Shown: in pieces, positions 60,834 through 64,000 of the stretch
Position numbering within the stretch: position 1 is the stretch's first letter
Layout: the number at the start of each line of letters is the position of its first letter
Assembly: GCF_900187985.1 (NCBI RefSeq)
Contig: NZ_FZOA01000009.1
Span: 21,186-85,185, forward strand
Direction: 5' to 3'
From: Methylobacillus rhizosphaerae
GTDB taxonomy: Bacteria > Pseudomonadota > Gammaproteobacteria > Burkholderiales > Methylophilaceae
Length of the DNA stretch: 64,000 bases
Program-made: the position numbers and the translations under genes
Notes under the pieces: model-generated
The model's database searches: none
The model's input: only the letters and a program-made list of their open reading frames with translations
Told to the model about the DNA's origin: nothing

Positions 60834-61535
60834 TTACCAGGGAATCTCCTGTCCGTCATAGGCAATAAACTTACCTGCATCTGCCAGTGTGGCACGATCT
60901 ATCACTTGGCGCAGGCCACTGACACTCTGTTCAGCATTGATCAGGGCATTGGGGCCGCCCATATCTGTTAGCACCCAGCCTGGATGCAGCACCAGTGTGG
61001 TAATGCCGTCTTTTGCCAACTCGATGGACAAGCTCTTGCTGATTGCGTTGAGTGCTGCCTTGCTTGAGCGATAAAGATAGCTGCCACCGCTTGTATTGTC
61101 AGCAATGCTGCCCATTTTGCTTGTCATGTTGATCAGCTTCTTGATCCGGCCTTGTTTCAGGTGAGGTGTAAATGCCTGGGCCATCTTGACAGGAGCTAGG
61201 CTGTTGATTCTAAAGGATTCCAGCCAGGCGTCATAATCTGCATCGCTGAAGTTCTGATTGGGGCTGTCAGGATAAATACCCGCATTGTTGATCAGGATGT
61301 CCAGCGGCTGATTGTCCAGTGAGGCAGCCAGTTCATCGATCTGATGAAAGTTTCCCACATTCAATTTGTGTACGCTGATCAAATCCTTGAAGTGGGTGGC
61401 CAGCTGCAACAGATCTTCTGCATTTTCAGGATTCCGGCAGCCAGCAAGCACATGCCAGCCAGCTTGAGCATATTGTTTAGTGAACTCAAGACCGAGACCA
61501 CGGCTGGCACCTGTTATCAGGACATTGGGCATCAT
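60834..61535 (-). CDS. Short-chain dehydrogenase/reductase (SDR) family protein
   Basis: The 233-residue protein has the cofactor motif LITGASRGLGLEF (TGxxxGxG), NNAG in ILINNAGIYPDS, the catalytic Ser region MTSKMGSI and YRSSK as the YxxxK pair. It resembles the sniffer/carbonyl-reductase-like SDRs (C-factor type). AAGGAG precedes the ATG at a five-base distance. Substrate is unknown. It converges on hslR. Confidence 0.93.
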   Translation of the reverse strand: MMPNVLITGASRGLGLEFTKQYAQAGWHVLAGCRNPENAEDLLQLATHFKDLISVHKLNVGNFHQIDELAASLDNQPLDILINNAGIYPDSPNQNFSDADYDAWLESFRINSLAPVKMAQAFTPHLKQGRIKKLINMTSKMGSIADNTSGGSYLYRSSKAALNAISKSLSIELAKDGITTLVLHPGWVLTDMGGPNALINAEQSVSGLRQVIDRATLADAGKFIAYDGQEIPW

Positions 61536-61946
61536 TGTTACTCCTTATTATCTATGCCTACGGAATCTTAATTTTCGGGAATAAAATACCCAGTTGCGTA
61601 ATGGTATTGTATACACGTCTGATCGTGTAGTCGCAAGGTAAACAATACTTTTCAGGCATGTGGGACTGGAAATTTCAGAGGTGGCTTTATGGTATGATTA
61701 AAAAGTCGGTATCGGTAGTGGACGGGGAGTAGCTTATGCGGACGAGTACCTGGGGAAAAGAGCATGAGAGGTACTTGTAAATCACATTTGATTAGCCGCT
61801 GCCATACGATAAGTTGCGTATTGTGTGAGTGCGCAGTGCCGATGAGACTTGAGTGCCAAATCTACTGAAGCATACATAACTAAAGGGGCCACCGGTTGAT
61901 GGTGAAGCTCTGATAACAAAAATGTAGAGTGTGGGAGAGGAAAGTA
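61536..61946. other. Divergent promoter region and long galU leader
   Basis: No gene of normal size was recognised. TGGTATGAT at 61690-61698 is a fair extended -10 for galU transcription, giving a leader of about 300 bases. AGTACCT and AGGTACT (about 61745-61775) form a perfect 7-bp stem, and ATACG/CGTAT pairs near 61806-61823, so the leader may be structured. A 14-codon frame with a good ribosome-binding site (GGAG before ATG at about 61737) is too short to judge. The minus-strand frame at 61782-61982 has no support. Confidence 0.4.
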
Positions 61947-62015
61947 ATGAGTGTGGCCGGATTTCCTGACCTGCGTTGTCACTTGGGTATTATGTCTATA
62001 TTAAAAGAAAGATGA
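61947..62015 (+). CDS. Possible 22-residue leader peptide of galU
   Basis: AGAGGAAAG precedes the ATG at 61947 at normal distance. The frame codes MSVAGFPDLRCHLGIMSILK plus ER, and its stop overlaps the galU ATG in ATGA (62012-62015). The arrangement would couple galU translation to that of the peptide. Nothing but the ribosome-binding site and overlap supports it. Confidence 0.4.
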   Translation: MSVAGFPDLRCHLGIMSILKER

Positions 62016-62896
62016 TTGAAATGACGAACAAGATTACCAAAGCAGTATTTCCCGTTGCAGGATTGGGTACCCGCTTTCTCCCGGCTACCAAGGCAAGTCC
62101 AAAGGAAATGCTACCTATTGTCGATAAGCCTTTGATTCAATATGCGGCAGAAGAAGCAGTTGCAGCTGGTGCAACAGAGTTGATTTTTATTATTGGGCGG
62201 CACAAGCGCGCTATCCCGGATCATTTTGACAAATCCTTCGAATTGGAGTTGGCGCTTGAAGACGGTAAAAAGCACGAAATTCTGGACCAAATTCAGAATA
62301 TTCTGCCCAAGCATGTGTCTTGTATTTACCTGCGCCAGGCAGAGGCACTGGGCCTCGGTCATGCCGTATTGCTCGCGAAGTCCGTCGTGGGCGACGCCCC
62401 TTTTTCTGTCATCCTGGCTGATGACCTGATCGATGCAGATACACCTGCAATGCAGCAAATGACGGAATTGTTTGAAAAAGAAGGGGTGTCGATCCTGGGA
62501 GTGGAGGATGTAGATCCTGCAGATACCGCCAGCTACGGTATTGTGGATGCTCAGGAAGTGGCAGGGCCAGATGTGCTGCAACTTAACAGCATTGTGGAAA
62601 AGCCCAAGCCGGAAGATGCTCCCTCCAACCTGGCTGTGGTTGGGCGTTATGTGCTGACTCCCGAAATTTTCGAATGTCTTGAGAACGTCAAACCAGGCAA
62701 GGGTGGTGAAATCCAATTGACCGACGGTATTGCTGCCTTGATGGATAAGCAGAAAGTATTGGCCTATCGTTTCAAGGGCAAGCGCTATGACTGTGGCAGC
62801 AAGCTGGGCTATGTCAAGGCCAACGTTGAATATTCATTAAAACATGAAGAGCTTGGAACTGAGTTCGCTCAATATTTGCGCGATCTGGTCAAGTAA
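62012..62896 (+). CDS. galU: UTP-glucose-1-phosphate uridylyltransferase
   Basis: The protein (294 residues from the ATG at 62012; the ATG at 62021 is an alternative) has the nucleotidyltransferase motif FPVAGLGTRFLPATKASPKE, then EMLPIVDKPLIQYAAEEAV, LGLGHAVLLAKSVVGD, ILADDLIDAD, the VEKPKPEDAPS block and LTDGIAALM. It makes UDP-glucose for exopolysaccharide, lipopolysaccharide and trehalose or galactose pathways. A frame open to 61976 (TTG) adds residues unlike the family. No strong ribosome-binding site precedes either ATG, in line with coupling to an upstream leader frame. hpt follows. Confidence 0.96.
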   Translation: MIEMTNKITKAVFPVAGLGTRFLPATKASPKEMLPIVDKPLIQYAAEEAVAAGATELIFIIGRHKRAIPDHFDKSFELELALEDGKKHEILDQIQNILPKHVSCIYLRQAEALGLGHAVLLAKSVVGDAPFSVILADDLIDADTPAMQQMTELFEKEGVSILGVEDVDPADTASYGIVDAQEVAGPDVLQLNSIVEKPKPEDAPSNLAVVGRYVLTPEIFECLENVKPGKGGEIQLTDGIAALMDKQKVLAYRFKGKRYDCGSKLGYVKANVEYSLKHEELGTEFAQYLRDLVK

Positions 62897-62907
62897 ATAA
62901 CACAACT

Positions 62908-63456
62908 GTGTTGCAATCGCCACTCAACCCGGAGACCATACTTCAGCAAGCTGTATTGATACATGATGCAGGAGCAGTGCAGGAGGCAATTTCCCGCATG
63001 GCGGATGGAATTTCCGCAATGCTGGCAACAGAAGTGCCGCTAGTGTTATGTGTCATGGGTGGTGGCGTTGTATTTACAGGGCAATTGTTACCACAATTGC
63101 AATTTCCTTTGGAGTTCGACTACGTACAGGCCAGCCGTTATCATGGCCATATACATGGTAAACAGTTGACCTGGAAAGTTCGTCCAGGTGATCAGGTGGC
63201 AGGTCGAACCGTGTTGCTTCTTGATGATATTCTGGATGAAGGAGTGACGCTTGCAGAGGTCAAGGCGCAATGCTTTGCTCTGGGTGCGAAACAAGTAGTT
63301 GTTGCTGTCTTGGTTGAAAAGGAGTTAGGCCGCAACAAACCGGTCCAGGCCGATTTTGTGGGGTTGTCTGTTCCTGATCAGTATGTATTTGGATGCGGCA
63401 TGGATGTGCATGGATGGTGGCGTAATTTGCCGGCAATCTATGCCATTCATGGCTGA
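62908..63456 (+). CDS. hpt: Hypoxanthine-guanine phosphoribosyltransferase
   Basis: The 182-residue protein has the type I phosphoribosyltransferase PRPP motif VLLLDDILDEGVTLAEV, the flexible-loop region FDYVQASRYHGHI, the pyrophosphate-binding VMGGGVVFTGQLL and the base-contact VGLSVPDQYVFGCGMD. It salvages hypoxanthine (and guanine) to IMP/GMP. A GTG at 62908 (or TTG at 62911) is the start; no clear ribosome-binding site is visible, suggesting cotranslation with galU 11 bases upstream. A terminator follows. Confidence 0.92.
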   Translation: MLQSPLNPETILQQAVLIHDAGAVQEAISRMADGISAMLATEVPLVLCVMGGGVVFTGQLLPQLQFPLEFDYVQASRYHGHIHGKQLTWKVRPGDQVAGRTVLLLDDILDEGVTLAEVKAQCFALGAKQVVVAVLVEKELGRNKPVQADFVGLSVPDQYVFGCGMDVHGWWRNLPAIYAIHG

Positions 63457-63506
63457 TACCATAGCCAAACAGATATTCATTCAATAATTTCCAGTCCTTG
63501 CAAAAT

Positions 63507-63541
63507 AGCGCTGATGTCTCAAACATATTCAGCGCTTTTTT
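63507..63541 (+). terminator. Rho-independent terminator after hpt
   Basis: AGCGCTGA (63507-63514) pairs with TCAGCGCT (63529-63536); TGT/ACA can extend the stem inward. A T-run follows to 63541. Confidence 0.85.
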
Positions 63542-63581
63542 ATCATTACATTAAATTTTGTAGGCGATTTTTGTAAAATCA

Positions 63582-63609
63582 TTGACTTTTATAGTCAACA
63601 TCATAGAAT
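63582..63609 (+). promoter_or_regulatory. Putative promoter of the repeat-containing lipoprotein gene
   Basis: TTGACT (63582-63587) and TAGAAT (63604-63609) are 16 bases apart. The -35 is also the left arm of a small inverted repeat TTGACTTTTATAGTCAA, a possible operator. The following 165-base leader contains several short stems (AACCT/AGGTT, CAGGAAA/TTTCCTG, GGGCT/AGCCC). Confidence 0.55.
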
Positions 63610-63778
63610 CGGCCTTAACCTGCAAAGGTTTGTAATTTTTGACTAGTAATAAAAAGGCGCTTGATCATCACGCATCATCCAGGAAATTGAGTGGTTTCCT
63701 GAATTATCTGAGGTGATCGGCATTGAGTGGGCTTTATATTTATAGCCCGCTAAACACGCATTTGTAAGGGGAAATACA

Positions 63779-64000
63779 ATGTCTGTGAAACCAAACAGAA
63801 AACTGCGTCATGCAGTCAGCATGGCTATTCTTTGTTCAACTATAGCGCTTGTCGGTTGTGGTGGCGGTAGCCACATCAAGGTACCACCACTGAATGGTGG
63901 TGGTAGCGGCGGCGATAACGGCGGTAACAACGGCGGCGGCGATAACGGCGGTAACAACGGCGGCGGCGATAACGGCGGTAACAACGGCGGCGGCGATAAC
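63779..64000 (+). CDS. Repeat-containing putative lipoprotein (3' end outside window)
   Basis: AAGGGGA precedes the ATG at 63779. The first 74 codons start MSVKPNRKLRHAVSMAILCS, with a hydrophobic signal segment and a lipobox ending ALVGC, so the mature protein should start at a lipidated cysteine (about residue 31). A Gly/Ser/Pro spacer is followed by a nine-residue repeat GGDNGGNNG that continues past the window edge. Such low-complexity linkers precede larger surface domains in outer-membrane or extracellular proteins, but the rest cannot be seen, so no function is proposed. Confidence 0.8.
   Translation, partial: MSVKPNRKLRHAVSMAILCSTIALVGCGGGSHIKVPPLNGGGSGGDNGGNNGGGDNGGNNGGGDNGGNNGGGDN
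63908..64000 (+). repeat. 27-bp tandem repeat inside the lipoprotein gene
   Basis: The unit begins GGCGGCGATAACGGCGGTAA and is repeated at 63908, 63935, 63962 and 63989 (cut by the window end). The copies are identical as read. Perfect in-frame repeats of 27 bp code for nine residues and can change copy number without a frameshift. Confidence 0.95.

Noticed and set aside
61782..61982. 66-codon minus-strand frame upstream of galU
   Set aside because: No ribosome-binding site or family; histidine-rich composition looks random and the region is the galU leader.
63646..63770. Possible c-di-GMP riboswitch in the lipoprotein leader
   Set aside because: Small stems are present and a CACGCA appears, but the conserved GEMM core and tetraloop arrangement are missing.

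Overview
The window reads as chromosomal DNA of a betaproteobacterium. The best guess is a methylotroph of the Methylophilaceae (Methylovorus, Methylobacillus or Methylophilus type). This is inferred from overall protein style, a DUF1840 protein, a formate-dependent PurT and the gene set; no methanol-oxidation gene lies in the window, so the family is not proven. Most of the sequence is ordinary, densely packed housekeeping DNA on both strands. No tRNA, rRNA, CRISPR array or intact insertion sequence was seen.

Layout. 1-9.5 kb: BrkB-type membrane protein, quinone oxidoreductase, the RNA helicase HrpA, an MltB-type lytic transglycosylase and a Gfo/Idh/MocA oxidoreductase. 9.5-13 kb: the remnant of an EamA transporter, a fluoride riboswitch with crcB, then metR divergent from a gene that encodes only the N-terminal half of MetE, and a small thioredoxin. 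13-18 kb: class Ia ribonucleotide reductase (nrdA, nrdB, ferredoxin) and a broken S24 repressor. 18-22.4 kb: a Fur-box-controlled siderophore receptor, an AI-2E family permease and small proteins. 22.5-27.5 kb: a probable zinc-limitation cluster with two convergent G3E (CobW-type) GTPases, a frameshifted third G3E gene, a zinc-finger-less DksA2, paired palindromes that look like Zur boxes, and a Fur-family regulator. An AT-rich LtaS-like gene sits inside it. 27.6-42.6 kb: RNase II-like protein, spermidine synthase-like protein, RNA methyltransferase, MazG-like protein, group III truncated hemoglobin, Tpx, dnaE-accA-tilS, and tesA divergent from ybbA-ybbP.

42.6-47.1 kb is the most interesting stretch. 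A cluster of TTGG..CCAA palindromes lies about 100-170 bp upstream of a near-consensus sigma-54 (-24/-12) promoter. That promoter precedes a TonB-dependent receptor with an EF-hand-like acidic loop. The receptor is followed by the decayed end of a second receptor and then by an orphan NtrC-family sigma-54 activator. Together these look like a self-contained metal- or nutrient-responsive uptake circuit: enhancer sites, promoter, receptor, activator. The ligand is unknown; Ca2+ or a lanthanide is a speculative idea from the acidic loop.

47-64 kb: purT with a group II truncated hemoglobin, two tandem DEAD-box helicases, typA, a TPR-2OG oxygenase protein, rmuC, a small unannotated gene in front of moaD-moaE, a Lon-like protease with a degenerate ATPase site, hslR, an SDR enzyme, galU behind a possible leader peptide, hpt, and the start of a lipoprotein with 27-bp Gly/Asn/Asp-coding repeats that runs off the window.
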